DNA of 64,000 nt. Origin: Cristatella mucedo (Eukaryota > Bryozoa > Phylactolaemata > Cristatellidae). Shown here in pieces: positions 38,967-50,736 of the stretch; within the stretch, counting starts at the first letter, position 1; each line of letters starts with the position of its first letter. The stretch spans positions 1,580,001 through 1,644,000 of the forward strand of contig WPIO01000058.1 of NCBI GenBank assembly GCA_009760855.2, given 5' to 3'. Under the pieces are notes generated by a model. That model searched no databases. It saw only the letters and a program-made list of their open reading frames with translations, and was not told where the DNA came from. A program made the position numbers and the translations under genes.

Positions 38967-39339
38967 CCTTATTTTCGTCGCCGAAAGCCGTGCACGAAGT
39001 CGGCGGCTGAAGGTCATTCTTTTGCTATCGCTTACAGTAGTATGGTACTCGAAGTGCGTGCACTCGAATAAACTGCGTGCAGCACCGGGCGACTCCTTGC
39101 CGTCCATCATCCGGTCTTCGTCAATCGTCGCCGTTCGTCCATCATCCTGGCTGCGGCTTTTTCGCTGTGCATTTTTCCGGTAGACTGCTTGCGCTTGGGC
39201 TGCTAGCGGCTGCTTAGGGCGACGGAGTGAATCTGCACTTTGTGTACTGAGCACCAACGTACGTACGGCGAGCAGTACCTCGTGCTTCCCAGTTTCACTC
39301 AGCGGCTTCGCTTACAATGCTGCTTTTTGTCACTTGCAG

Positions 39340-39476
39340 CATTCCTAGGCAATCGCGATGAATTCGAAACGCTTCAGGCTCGCGCGGCGACCGACGACGC
39401 GTCGTTCCAGTCGCCCACCGCCGCCGCCTCCTCGCCTTCAAAGGCTCTCCGATTTCAACGGCCCTCGGCCAATTAA
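39340..39476 (+). CDS. Possible 3' coding exon, unrecognised protein
   Basis: A good acceptor (TTTTTGTCACTTGCAG) is followed in phase 2 by 44 codons, FLGNRDEFETLQARAATDD to RFQRPSAN and a TAA. The charged, low-stop sequence looks coding, but the upstream exon is unknown and a second frame overlaps it (39358-39639), starting with ATG 17 bases inside. Only one of the two is likely real. Confidence 0.3.
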
Positions 39477-39639
39477 GCGTCTGCCCGACAGACGCATGCC
39501 GCCGCCGCCGGACGCCCCTGGGTCTCGGCTTCGTGAAAAGGTGCTCGAACCTCACGACCCTCGGGTCGAGAGTTCTGCAACATTCTGCAAGTTCTGCAGC
39601 AGGCATTTCTTTTCGCACCTCTGCAAGCGGTTGCGGTAG
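39358..39639 (+). CDS. Possible small Arg/Pro-rich ORF, unrecognised
   Basis: 93 residues, rich in Arg and Pro (SSRPPPPPPRLQRLSDF), ending in a Cys/His cluster FCKFCSRHFFSHLCKRLR. It overlaps the candidate exon at 39340-39476 in another frame. The length could be chance in GC-rich DNA. Confidence 0.25.
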   Translation: MNSKRFRLARRPTTRRSSRPPPPPPRLQRLSDFNGPRPIKRLPDRRMPPPPDAPGSRLREKVLEPHDPRVESSATFCKFCSRHFFSHLCKRLR

Positions 39640-40147
39640 CCGCTACGGTAGCTCTGCTCGCAATATAAATGAGGCTGGTAAATCAGCTTCGCTTCGTTTC
39701 TAATATGCGCAGCCAGCCGGGTGGGTGCAGAGTGCAAAACAGAGAGCTTTAGACTAGCGACAATCGAGCCCTCTCGTGGCTCTGACGAGTTACGGAGCTC
39801 CGGAGTTCACGGCGCCGCACTGACTGCCACGTTCACAGCCGCTTTCGGCGTGCCTAACGTTCTGCCACCCAAGTTAAAACAGCCAGATCCCCGGATTGAG
39901 GAGACCGGGCAGCCGGGGCGAGCCGCTTGCAGCTGAGTACTCACTGCCCTCTCGCCGCTCGTTACGGATGCTCGTCGCTACGTGCTCGCCCCGCGAACTG
40001 CAGCCGTACTCAATCTTCCCAGCTTGATCGGTCCAGCAAATTCTCTCTGATCGCACGGCCTGGGTGGTCGCGCCCGGCTTATTTGTGCAGCAGCCATTAC
40101 TAAAACGTGCATTCGCTCGCTAAAGACGGCTCGGCAGCGCGACTAGG

Positions 40148-40199
40148 CCGAATGAACGACACGGCTGCAACTTCCACCGAATGAACGACACGGCTGCAG
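40148..40199 (+). repeat. 29-bp direct duplication
   Basis: CCGAATGAACGACACGGCTG occurs at 40148 and again at 40177 with nearly identical flanks. Confidence 0.9.
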
Positions 40200-40724
40200 C
40201 TAGCGCGTGTGCACGTCCATTTTGGCGTCTCGGACGCCATTTCTGGCTCGGAAGCCGTGCGATCCGTGTTCCTGAGCCGGAAGGCGCTGGTACCACCTCC
40301 CCGCGGCCCCAGCAGGGCAAGGCTCCTCTGGCTAAGTTACAGTGATTTTTTTAAATATTTAGTACATAAAAAGATTATACAAATCAGAGTGGATCTGCAG
40401 GCAGTCCCAAAATGGAACCTAGCACTCTTTTAGATGCGCCGAACAGAGATTGTGTAGGCGTGGCGATTTCAGTGTACTGCTTTTACTTGCTGTTTCTCCA
40501 GAGGTAGGCTGCTAGCGATTTGGACGGCGTTACTCGAGCCTTACGGGCAAGTTGCCTTCGAAGCACACAGGCATGCTCTTACAAGCTTCGGGCACCAGCC
40601 TCTCTGCAGGTGGCCTTTTTCTCCGGTAGCGCTCTTTGCGGTGCGGAAATTCACTCAGGCTTTCCAAAACGATGAGCATAGTTTTTTTTTGAGGAGCTGA
40701 AAGGGTCATCTTGTCGGTGCTTCT

Positions 40725-40815
40725 TTGGATTGTGGGATAATGATGAGTCTTTTGCAACTCACCCTCAGAGGACTGAACCTCAATCCAGGCACGCTGCAAG
40801 AGAAGCAGTAGCAAA
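40725..40815 (-). repeat. L2/CR1-like LINE 3' tail remnant
   Basis: The - strand reads GTGCCTGGATTGAGGTTCAG, then TCCTCTGAGGGTGAG, a diverged tail hairpin. Confidence 0.5.
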
Positions 40816-40998
40816 GAGTTACCGACAACAAGGTATTACTCAGAAAAGCATTATAAACCACACAGGTAGACATACAGGGCCGCCGATTAGTAGAACCCCT
40901 GGCTAATTAAAATGCACTGCATCTGGCACCAGGCCGGAGTGGGGTCTGCTTTCAGAAATGGCTGCCGTTTCTTGTTCAAAGAAATCCTAAAAAGAATT

Positions 40999-41415
40999 CT
41001 AGCGAACGAGAAGCTTACGAGGCAAATACAGGGCTTGCGCACCTTTGACCTTGGATCTCCAGACTAGGCCATCGAGCGTAGACGGCTGATTAAAAATCAT
41101 TTTCTTCGACACTTCTTCGGAGCACAGTAATTCAAAGTCTGTTTCTTGGGGTGGCCCTTCGGCTAAGCAATTGCTGGAAAACATAGCTTTTAAATTAGCT
41201 CTCTCTGCGGTGCTTACAATAGAATAGCTAAGGGTACTGTAGTTCGCAAGCCACCTAAAGACTTTAACACTCAGGCAGGTCGTCCCTGGTTTCTCTTTGG
41301 CTTGACAGCGGTGAGGCGAAATGAGCCAAATATTTAGTTTGCAAATAGTCACACCTCCCCACGAAAGCCCGATACCTCTCCCTTGGCCATCATAATATCT
41401 GCGAAGGGCCATCAA
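40999..41415 (-). CDS. Unassigned 138-codon open frame
   Basis: Begins MMALRRYYDGQGRG and ends LYLPRKLLVR. Mixed composition, no low-complexity sequence, no domain or motif I recognise, and no obvious splice context. It is longer than most chance frames in this AT-rich neighbourhood but could still be chance or a remnant. Confidence 0.25.
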   Translation of the reverse strand: MMALRRYYDGQGRGIGLSWGGVTICKLNIWLISPHRCQAKEKPGTTCLSVKVFRWLANYSTLSYSIVSTAERANLKAMFSSNCLAEGPPQETDFELLCSEEVSKKMIFNQPSTLDGLVWRSKVKGAQALYLPRKLLVR

Positions 41416-42384
41416 ATTAATAAATTTACTTAATGAAAATGTTCAGTCGAAAGTTTTTGCACGGTCGCTCTAAATCAATGTTGCAGATTAACAATTTTTC
41501 AACAGAAGAAACCACCGCTTCCTCTAGATGTGGCCATGAAGACTGCTAGTGGCTTCGTGTCTTTGGTAAGAAAGTGGAGTATCTACCCGAGGATTAATAT
41601 TTTTCTTAGTAGGCTATGTTATTAGAGCTTCTAATTAGGAAATTCCTTTCAAAAAGTTTTACTGAGGCATAACAAGCGGCATGCCTAGGTTTTGCTGAAG
41701 CAGACTTATTTGTAGTGAGTCAAAAAAGGTTTTCCCGGCGATGAGACTTCGATGAGGAGCTAAAGGCAATCTACGCAATTTAATTCTGGGGGTTTAACTA
41801 ATAGCTACAACGAATAGTTAAAATAAAAATAAAAGTTTAAATAATAAATTTCGTAACGACTTGCACAGTCGAGATTGACCCCATCCCGTACGATTATCCT
41901 GGGTACGCCCTTGCAAATTCTGCTGATTTCCGGTGCGAGCTACAAAAATTGGTTCTGCTGTGCGAAGTCAGACTACCGCCTGGTTAATCAAAGCAGCTTT
42001 CCAGGCGATTGCACGACCCTCACTTAGCGCTTGCTCCTCAATCTAGGGAGAACTGATGTACTTTATCTGCATCGATATCTTTACTAAGTGAAGAGGACGC
42101 TGTCGTAATGCACAGTCTCCTATATGTAGACACTCAAATCTTATGAGACCTTTCGTAAGAAAAATGTTATCAAAACTGCGCATCTTAAGCATGCGTACCT
42201 GAAGTGAGCGTAGCTGAAGTACAGAGGTAGCCTGCAAGAAAAGTGCTTGAGAGCTAGAATTAGAAGTAGCAAGAGAAAAGTCAGCGTCATTCATCAAGGA
42301 AATATAATCCCTCAGGTTAAGGCCTTAAAGAAAAACATCGTTAAACAAGAGTTTTAAGCCGTATAAAGAGACACAGTTATATTG
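41416..42384. other. AT-rich intergenic DNA, nothing recognised
   Basis: No repeat family, gene or RNA signature. Confidence 0.4.
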
Positions 42385-42850
42385 ATAAGAATCCAACATT
42401 TTTATAGCACCCTACCTAAAATAAATTTGTTCCCAGGCACTTTAAATATGCCGGAAAGTAAGCTTTTCCCATTCATTAGTTATAACTCAGCTCGTTTTAT
42501 TGTGTGCATAAGGAAATTGAAGACAATGCACATGGAAGCTGGCAATTTACCTTTCTTTTACTTATCTTAAAGTCACGAGACGACGTGATGTCAGCTGGTA
42601 ATGAGTTCCAGGCCTGGTGAAAAAGGAGAAGAAAGCATGGTCTCCAAATGAGCTGAGAGTAATTAGAATTGCTGCAAAAAGACCTAAGTTAGAAGTATGG
42701 GCACAAAATTGGGCCGAGCACGAGAACTAAACATATCACACAGCTAAGCCCGTGCCAGAGAATAGACGGGCTACAAACGAGTGGCAGGACCTTCAAGTTG
42801 ATATGTTGCTAGATGCGGATTCATTGCGGGTCGGAGAGGTGGGGTATAAT
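42385..42850 (-). repeat. L2/CR1-like LINE fragment
   Basis: Tail-like TTTATAGCACCCTACC and CCAGGCACTTTAAATATGCC on the + strand mirror the LINE 3' end. The ORF end region (GAGTTCCAGGCCTGGTG) follows. Strongly diverged. Confidence 0.6.
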
Positions 42851-43139
42851 GGGAAAGCTGTAACTTTCCCTCTACGTATGCCTAAGCTGCAGCCGTTTTG
42901 CACCGGATCGCTGTTTAGAGCCTGGCCGCAGTCAAGCGTTTATTTGTGGCTGCAAGCGGAATAATTGTCGCAGTGTACTTTCTGACGTCATATAATCAAT
43001 GTTTTTGCATCAGTGGTCCTCTACTTTACTTTCTTGAATTAACCAGTAAGCATGTAATTGCTCCGACTTGAAGACCTTCTAGGAGTGAGTTACGAAGATC
43101 TAGATTAGATGTCAAAAGCAATATTAGTACAAATTTTGT

Positions 43140-43400
43140 ATAGAGCATTTAATGAGCTTAATCTCTTCCCATTTGCTTTGCAACTCACTATAAGAGATTG
43201 AATACCCAAGGGTTAGTGACAGGCACGGTGTCAAGCATGTAAAAGCACACAAGTATTACGATCAGGCCACCACTTAGAAGCAGACATGGTCTCTCGTGGC
43301 CGCCGGTTAGTAAAGTTACTAAACATGCACTGAATAATGCATAGGCACGTACCCAACGCACTCCGGAACAAAAAACATTCAAGTCCACTGGGCCAAACGA
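43140..43400 (-). repeat. L2/CR1-like LINE 3' fragment
   Basis: GAGCTTAATCTCTTCCC followed by GCTTTGCAACTCAC and GTTAGTGACAGGCACGGTG, the diverged tail and 3' UTR on the - strand. Confidence 0.55.
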
Positions 43401-43419
43401 TAAAGTGGCCGGAATAGCT

Positions 43420-43558
43420 GCCGATCTGGTTTGGTCCAGCGGTTAAGGTGCTCGCCCCGACCGAGTTCTGGCTGAGGTCGTGGGCTCGAGTCCCGAGGCA
43501 TATATAAAGCGCCTGAATAAAGGTCAAATTCTCTCGGGGTGCTATCCAAATGAATTAT
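43420..43558 (+). repeat. tRNA-derived SINE, family A, full length
   Basis: Head GCCGATCTGGTTTGGTCC, A-box AGCGGTTAAGGTGCTCGCC, B-box in GTCGTGGGCTCGAGTCCC, and LINE-like end GCGCCTGAATAAAGG ... CTCGGGGTGCTATCC, then AAATGAATTAT. Confidence 0.85.
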
Positions 43559-43574
43559 ATTCTTTTTTAGATAC

Positions 43575-44180
43575 GCCTTTAGCTGAGACTTGAAAATGTA
43601 AGGTAACTGTTGGTAGTGTTCGTAGCCAGAAGCGAGTACCAGACTTTCCGTGCAAACGAGCTGAAGGCTCGATTACCGAAAGATTTACATTTAGTGCAAG
43701 AGCATTAGAGACGATTAAATCCCAGCGACCTTATGGTAAGAAAGCACAATGATTGAAGTGCTCGGATAGTTAGACTCGTGCAACCGACCGCCTAAAGCTT
43801 CGACCTCTGTCCTAAAAGGAAGATCTCGGAGTTAATGCGTGCTCCGAGCCAGTGAAGCTGCGACGGAAATGGTGCGACGATGTGGCTGCTACGCCGTTGA
43901 CTAGAGACCATATTAGACGCTGGGTTTTTCACCAGCTGGAAAAAAATCAACGGTCCAAGCCGAGAGCCCCAAACCTAAGGAATTGCAATAATCATAAAAA
44001 ATGACGCCAATGCATGACCTAGTTTGGCTATCATACTCTGATCTAAGCAGGTCCCGATTGTGGGGTTGCTCCTCAGCTGAAAGTAGGCCGACTTGACAGT
44101 CAATAGAATGCACTCATCTGATGACAAGCCGCTTTGGAATAGTGTGCCTATATTTGGAGTTGACGTCACAGGATTGAAGC
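43575..44180 (-). repeat. L2/CR1-like LINE ORF fragment
   Basis: Reverse-strand remnants of the ORF: PNIGTLFQSGLSSDECI and TVKSAYFQL around 44170-44060 correspond to the NLGVxFQSDLSLDDHI and VKSAYF block. Many stops. Confidence 0.65.
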
Positions 44181-44544
44181 TAGGTGAACTGGTCTTGAGA
44201 GGCGGTCTTCCATTTTCGGGTTATTCTAGGTTTCCGTGTAAGTGTTTGGTTGGTCTTACAGCAGCTAAGCTTCAAGAAATAAGCGGCAGTCCAAGGGCGA
44301 ATGTCACTGATTCAGGCTGTAAGAGAATCAATTGAGTCGAATGAGAAATAATACTTAGAGCTGGATGTCATCGGTCCGGCAATGAAACTCACTATTGCGT
44401 TTTGCAATGACGTATTAAGCTGAAATGCTGTAGCAGTTTCAGTCTCCTCTTGCCCTCAGGTCTTGTGTGGACAATATATTAGCTGATTCATTCCTCTACT
44501 GAAAGACTATAGGCGACAGAAACAATTTTCTGCGTGTCCAAGAC

Positions 44545-44785
44545 TGTGGAACTTACTTCCAAAGATCTTACGCAACGACATCCACGCTCTGCTGCCGACC
44601 ATGGCACATCCTTTCCAGCTATCCTGAACTGCTACTTTCATGCTAGTCACTACCTTAACTGCCCTTCTGACTCAACAATGCTTCTCACTTTCTCTTTGAT
44701 GAGTTATAGAAAAGCCTCTACATAACACCCACATAGTCTTTGTGCTTTTGTGGAGTTACAGACGGAGATACACTACATCATCCAA
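44545..44785 (+). repeat. Family D LINE 3' fragment
   Basis: GGAACTTACTTCCAAAG, GCACATCCTTTCCAGC and the 3' end CACATAGTCTTTGTGC, TTGTGGAGTTACAGACGGAG, the same end as the antisense LINE at 11539-14045. Confidence 0.7.
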
Positions 44786-45039
44786 ACGCAGAGTATAGAT
44801 AGTAAAATGAAAGCGGCATAAGGCCAAACTCTGATATACCCCATACTTAAAGGGCTACATTGATGACCGCCAGCATTTCACAACTACCCCCTGACAACCC
44901 TCACCGTGGTAGGACATAACCCGGATCAGCACTGCCCTGGTGGTACCTTAGCTAGCGAAATTTCCCTTCAGATAGATCTGCTAACTTGCAGCTAGGAAAG
45001 ATTTCCAAGATTCCATCTTTCCTACATTTTTCTTAGATC

Positions 45040-45393
45040 TTGGAGCTTTTTAAAGCCTGGAACTCATGCCTGACTTGCGTCACGACATCTTCTGACTTGA
45101 CCACGTTTAAAAAGAAACCAAAACGCATCTATTTGTCACAGCATTTCGTGGGTCCCTGCGATTAATCTTGTATGTGCTACTGAGTGCTGACACTGGGCGT
45201 GCTGCCACTAACCATACTTGCATGCTGATCCTCTGCATGCCACCATTAACCAAGATGTCCTTGTTGCTTATTGAGCATGCTACCACTATCAATTCGAAAA
45301 TGCTTTCTGTGCAACCAACGTAAAGTGTCTTAAAGATATTGAGTTCTGTGAGGGTGCTATATCAAACGTATTATTAAAATTATTATTATTACG
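45040..45393 (+). repeat. L2/CR1-like LINE 3' fragment
   Basis: ORF end TTTAAAAAGAAACCAAAACG, 3' UTR with CATGCTGATCCTCTGCATGC, the tail AAAGTGTCTTAAAGATATTG, TTCTGTGAGGGTGC, then (TTA)n. Confidence 0.7.
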
Positions 45394-46349
45394 GATGAAG
45401 TGGTCAATAGTGTCAAATGTTGCTGATACATCCAGTAGCACCACCTGAGAGGTGCTACCCTATCAGAATTGTTAACCAGGTTAATTTAAACCTGAATCGG
45501 AGCAGTTTTTTGTGGAATGGTTGGCTCAAAATCCCGATAGGAACTCACTGGCAAGATCTCATGAATTGATGTGATAAATGCACGGAAAAACTTGGGTTAT
45601 TAAACTTGATTCAAGAAAGCTTGAAACTTTTAATTCTTTCATAGCGGCAAGTTGGCAGACTCAATGGTAGAACTGTGGTGGCACTGTACAGAGAAATTCG
45701 TTATGGAAGAAAACAGAGCTTTGGTGCCCGCCTCGGAGCAGATTTACCGACTGAGGCAAATTTTGGAAAGTTTCGGCTGTTCAGTTTCTGGATGCCACTT
45801 AATTTTAGGTCAGCCTGTAGCTATTACGCCGGCTCTACTGTCATTTAGTCTGGGTTTTGCCACCATTCAATTGAGAATTTTTGCAACACAAGCTGAATTA
45901 AGTTGAGAGAGTTTGAGGTGCTAGCAGGGAGGGGGGATTTAAGTACAGACACAGCTATGTGTCATCGGCATATAAGTTGCGGCATATACGTTCTGCTTGG
46001 TGACTGCATTGGCAATAGATTACAAATTGTGAACGACTTGGATCTAGAAAATATTTTTTAGAGTAACTGGTTCTTTAAAGTCTTGCTGGATAACCTCTAC
46101 CCTTTGAAACCTTTGCTGTGATATTCCTCACAAGCGTCGGTTCTAAGCAACTACAGTGCAGCCTCAGTGTTGCCCAGGTGAGATGATAGGCGATCAAGAC
46201 GGACTCGAAGATCGACGGTAACAAATGCTGCCGAGTTGTCCAAAGAACTAACAGGCAGGCTCCACCGAATTCATCGCAACTGGGAATTTTTCTCTCACGC
46301 ACGGATCACGCAAGGCAGCGGCTATGATACCTAAGTGGACTGATAACAT

Positions 46350-46462
46350 AACAATCCTAACCATTCGATCGTGCTTCCTTTGCAACAAATGTAAAGAGCC
46401 TAAAAAGAGATTCAGTTCTCCGAGGGCGCAATATCAAATTCTTTATTAATATTATTATTATA
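46350..46462 (+). repeat. L2/CR1-like LINE 3' tail
   Basis: CGATCGTGCTTCCTTTGCAAC, AAAGAGCCTAAAAAGAGATT, CAGTTCTCCGAGGGCGC and an (ATT)n tail. Confidence 0.72.
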
Positions 46463-48640
46463 TCGTTATCCTGACTAACTCAATAGCTCTGTTAAATGTT
46501 TCACTCTAAGAGTCAGCCGGTCTAATACTACTTGGTTGCGTGTACTGGACGCTGCCTCCAAAGCAGAGTGGAGCGGAGGGCATGACGGCACGGCCACTGC
46601 TGTGGTGGTCAAGTAAGTCCTGGGGCATCCAGGTCCCGATGGGCTTCGAAGGCCCGACTGACTAGGCTGGCTATCACATATATTTCGACCGCTTGTACAA
46701 CTTGTTTAGGATCTGCTCCATAAAGCTAGTAACGAGTGGGAATATGTCTAATCAGCAAGTCAAAAACGCAAGCCATAGAATGAAGCGGAGAAGTTTTATG
46801 CTTTGCTACCGCTACTGCAGCCCTACTAGCGGCCGTCTACATGACGTTCGTCTGCACGTACGAGGTGGCAGTGGCCAGCTTGGCAATCTGTGAAAGTTGC
46901 TGCGCGGCTTTCAGCTAGAATATTGGGGTTAGCATTGAACCGCCTGACCCGTTCTGCGGTAAAGTCATTAGCTGGAAATGCTTGCAACCTTTTAATGCCA
47001 ACTACTTCCCGCAGCGGTCGGGCAGACTCGTCGTTGCGACCATCTCGCCTGGCTCGGTCTATTACAGAGAAAGGCGGCTATTGACGGGTGCAAATGGAAG
47101 TGCTGTCAAGAGTGGCAGCTGTAGGTCAGACGGCATTGTTTTAAAAATTCCCCGAAAGGTGCCGGCCGCTGCGCGAAATGGCCGCCGGATTGCATTATAA
47201 CGGCAGCATTCAAACCAACTGCATATCTTGCTCAATCGAGGCGGAAGCAAGATGCTAGCCAAAGTACCGGAAGGAAGCACTGTGGAGCCGGCAGTATAAG
47301 AGCTGAGTTGCTGCCAAAGACGATTCGGAGCAGCCGCAGTCGTAGTCGGACTTTGTCGACTGACATTGACTAAACAATAAGGTTGCTTAGGGCAATCGCG
47401 TTTGCAACCTGGTGCCTAGCAAGGAAAACAACACACGATACTAGTAATTCATTTGTAAAGGACCCTAAGGAAACTAAATCTCTAACCGACGCTTCAAAAT
47501 TGATAGAGATTTGATAATCGAGGGTTAGAAGCACGCACGGCATCATTCTTAGACAAGTGTGCCCAGCAAAACATGGTGACGTGCCCAAGCAAACATGATG
47601 ACATGAACACTGGCCAACGGTTAGCAGGATCTCTGGCCAGTAACGTGCACTAAATCAACCGAATGGCGTATTTCAATTGACGCTCTCCAGCGTAACGTGC
47701 CCTTAATCTCACGGCTTTGTGGAGTTGTACGCGGAGATAAATTTGTTTGCACTATGTAAATTTCTCTCGTCGCCAAATATGAATCTTGGTACAAGTACAG
47801 TAGATACGTCGATTCTATGGGCCACAGTGGCAGCGGTATAAGTTCTGCCCGGCAGGTGGGTGGCTCACAGCCGTTCTCTATAGGTCTCGACCGAGCTGTG
47901 GCCTCGTAGCGCTGACAGTAGAGGCAGCCTCTTTCCGAGGCAAACTTTGATTACGAGCAACTAAGAAGCGCCTCTAAGACGGTCTTCCCGGACCGCCCTA
48001 TAAGCAGGCGTAAGCCCTATTTTGGGCTCTTATGAACATATGCCCACTAAGAAGGCGAGTTTAATCCTTTTTCTAGACTTTCCCTTTAAAGAGAGCAGTT
48101 GCCGTATTTGTTGAGCCTGAAGTTGCACCCCGGAGGCAACGGAGGCCCGGCAGCCTATGTAGCAGCTCCATTTGCATGCATTGATAACTTCACTCCGAGG
48201 AGAAGCTGCTCGAAGCTTTGCCCGCCACCTCAAAGGCTCCGCAGCCCATCTAGAACATTGCTTCCCACTTCGGAAGAGCCGGAAGCTCTGCTTGGAAGGC
48301 GCACCTGTCGGAACTCGACGGAAGATAGAGATGCGCACTCTCTCTAAGCCACCAGCTCTTCCCTGGAAGACTCTAGAAGTCGTATGCTCCCTTGCCCAGG
48401 ACACCGACTTGGAACTGGAGCGCTGCAAAGGAGCTGCACGAGGAGCTTCATCGAATCGTCGCGTGACCGGTGACCTTTGGCTCGTGACCTCAGCTGAAGA
48501 GACCGCGGCCCTGCAGTCCTCGTTGGAAAAGCCGCCTATCGTCAGCGAGAGGCTGCCTGAGTTTCCAGCGGTGGGGAGACTTAAGCGGGTAAGATCTCTT
48601 CACCGTTGTGAACGCTTACTCGGCTGTGGCAGCTAGGTCC
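46463..48640. other. Intergenic; LINE tail and a possible Gag-like frame
   Basis: A diverged LINE tail (-) lies at about 47455-47650. An ETS-like ACCGGAAGGAAG is at 47265-47276. An open frame at 48172-48636 is described separately. The rest shows no recognisable element. Confidence 0.4.
48099..48636 (+). pseudogene. Possible decayed retroelement Gag-like frame
   Basis: Two overlapping frames (48099-48347 and 48172-48636). One reads AAYVAAPF and the other ITSLRGEAARSF, then GTRRKIEMRTLSKP and W-x(10)-LAQDT, which loosely recalls the capsid region of LTR-retroelement Gag proteins split by a frameshift. No protease, RT or terminal repeats are seen nearby. A GG/GTAAGAT donor-like site at 48590 allows a host exon instead. 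Low confidence either way. Confidence 0.2.
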
Positions 48641-48671
48641 GACCCCTCCGGACTGGCTGATAATATTAGCT

Positions 48672-48825
48672 GATTTTGCATCCTCGTTTGTATAGCGGCA
48701 CAAGAACAAAACTATTACTGCCGCTTGCAGTTGGCAATGAAGAATCGCCCACTATAGAATTCGATCCCTCAATCTTTTTCGTTAAGAACGAGCACCTTAC
48801 CTCATAGGCTGTCACTGCTGAAATG
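48672..48825 (-). repeat. tRNA-headed SINE, diverged
   Basis: The - strand has AGGTAAGGTGCTCGTTC (A-box region), GGGATCGAATTC (B-box) and ends GCCGCTATACAAACGAGG, like a diverged family A/B SINE. Confidence 0.5.
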
Positions 48826-49429
48826 GGAGCTTTAGCCCCCCTCAGCCCTTTTATATTCCTTCCGTGCCTGCGGTACCACTCCAGAGCATCTAATAGTTTT
48901 GCATGCGTTTTTATGTCGCCGTTGGGAGAGGAAAAAATAAGTCGTGGCAACCTTCGAGAGAGTAAGCTCAGAGATCTTTGCTTTAGCCACTGGTCTGCTT
49001 CTCGCCTTCTGTCGTAGCTCGAGGTCTTAGCCCCAAGGGGGGTAATTGCCCTCATGCCTGAGATCCTGATAGGGAGGTTAATTGGCCCCAGACGATGTGC
49101 ATGCTGTCGCTAACCCAGTTTCCTTTACCCGCCGACTTATCGAATCACAGTTTAGGCCTGCTTTCCATCCATCCTTAGCTTCAATTTAAACAAGGTCAGC
49201 GACAGGATCTATGTTGCGGCTGCAGGAAGGGTGTTCGTCCTTCGAGGAGAGACATTTAACGTCAGCCCGTTCAAGCAGTGCTTTTAGTTTCGTCCCAAAG
49301 ATCGACGGTCCTGTAAGAATAACTACTTATTTATCTCATCCATTATTGCCAACAAGTATCTAAATCCGCCCTCGATGCTAAACTCGAATGTAGAGCATTC
49401 ACACTTCATTACCCAGCTAATGTATTCGA

Positions 49430-49510
49430 GTATGACAGCAGGCCATTCTCTATTGCCCCATCGCAAATGCCAGTGATAGCAGTAAAGGCTATTTAGCCTC
49501 GATAGAAATT
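49430..49510 (+). repeat. SINE family B body fragment
   Basis: GTGATAGCAGTAAAGGCTAT and following bases match the non-tRNA body of the SINE at 1690-1832. The tRNA head is missing or decayed. Confidence 0.4.
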
Positions 49511-49624
49511 AGGCAGCAGCTAAATCATTGCTCTTACTTTCTTCACCCTCATAGCTGAATAGCCCCTCGCTAGAAATCTAGTAGCTACCCGAGAGGTGCT
49601 GTCAGGCATTCCTGAACAAGGCTA

Positions 49625-50262
49625 AAATCTCTCAACTCCCTTGCTGCATGTATTGATGACATCCACACACGGATGGCAGAAAACTTTCTTCAATTGAATG
49701 ATGATAAAAATTCTAGTTAGGGCAAACCAAGTGGGATTCAGAATTTGGTAAGGTTAACGCTCGAAATCGGCTCTGCCAGCAAACGCCCGGTTGAATCTGC
49801 ACGAAATCTACGTGTCGCATTCCAAAGTGACCTTTCATTAGACAATCGCATCAGCTCTACAGTCATTTAGTTAAAACTCGTACAAACCACAAATCATTTG
49901 GAGACTGTGCCTTTATTTGGTATACTCCTAAAGTCTGGAACTCGCTCCTGACTTGCGTCACGACATCTCCTGACTTAAGCACATTTCTAAAGAAACTAAA
50001 AATGCAAATATCTACGACAGCATTTAGTGGCTCCCTGTGATTCATCTTTTGCGTGCTTATGCGTGCTGACACTGGTGCGTGCTGCCACCAACCACACTTC
50101 CATGTTTACCCTGTGCATGTTACCCTTAAGCATGGTATGTCATTCATATTGTTTATCAGGCACGATACCACTTACCATTTGATCGTGTTTCCTTTGCAGC
50201 AAATGTAAAGTGCCTAGAGACAGACTGAGTTCTCTGAGGGTGCTTTATCCAGTGTATTATTA
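49625..50262 (+). mobile_element. L2/CR1-like LINE copy with internal deletion
   Basis: Starts in the RT region (ATCCACACACGGATGGC; NFLQLNDD) and runs to ATCAGCTCTACAGTC at about 49866. It then jumps directly to the ORF end (CTCGTACAAACCACAAATC) and finishes with the tail AAAGTGCC ... GGGTGCTTT (50207-50246) and ATTATTAT. About 500 bp of ORF is deleted relative to the copy at 14817. Confidence 0.8.
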
Positions 50263-50624
50263 TACATAATGTTAAACCATGTAATTTGGCTGCAGTGGCA
50301 GTTTTTTAAGAGATTAGTTTGCATGGCTTGTGATTTGGGCATCTACCGTAAACGATCAAGGTGGGAGCTGCTGTTTGGCCGAAAGCTCCCTAGCAAACCC
50401 ACCAAACAAAGGGGCTACGCACATTTAAATCAGCCGTGAGAAACTCTTGTGAGCTCCTTGATCGTTAGCTAAACAAAAAGTGCATACGGTAATCAGTTTA
50501 TTAGTCGCGTTGTTACTGCTCATCATTAGAATGCTTAAAAAGACCCCCACTGCAGGTCTGCTGCATGTTATAGCCAAACTGTAAAGAGTAAGTGTGATTA
50601 CATCGACAGCAGGATTCGTTTTAG

Positions 50625-50736
<112 letters not shown>

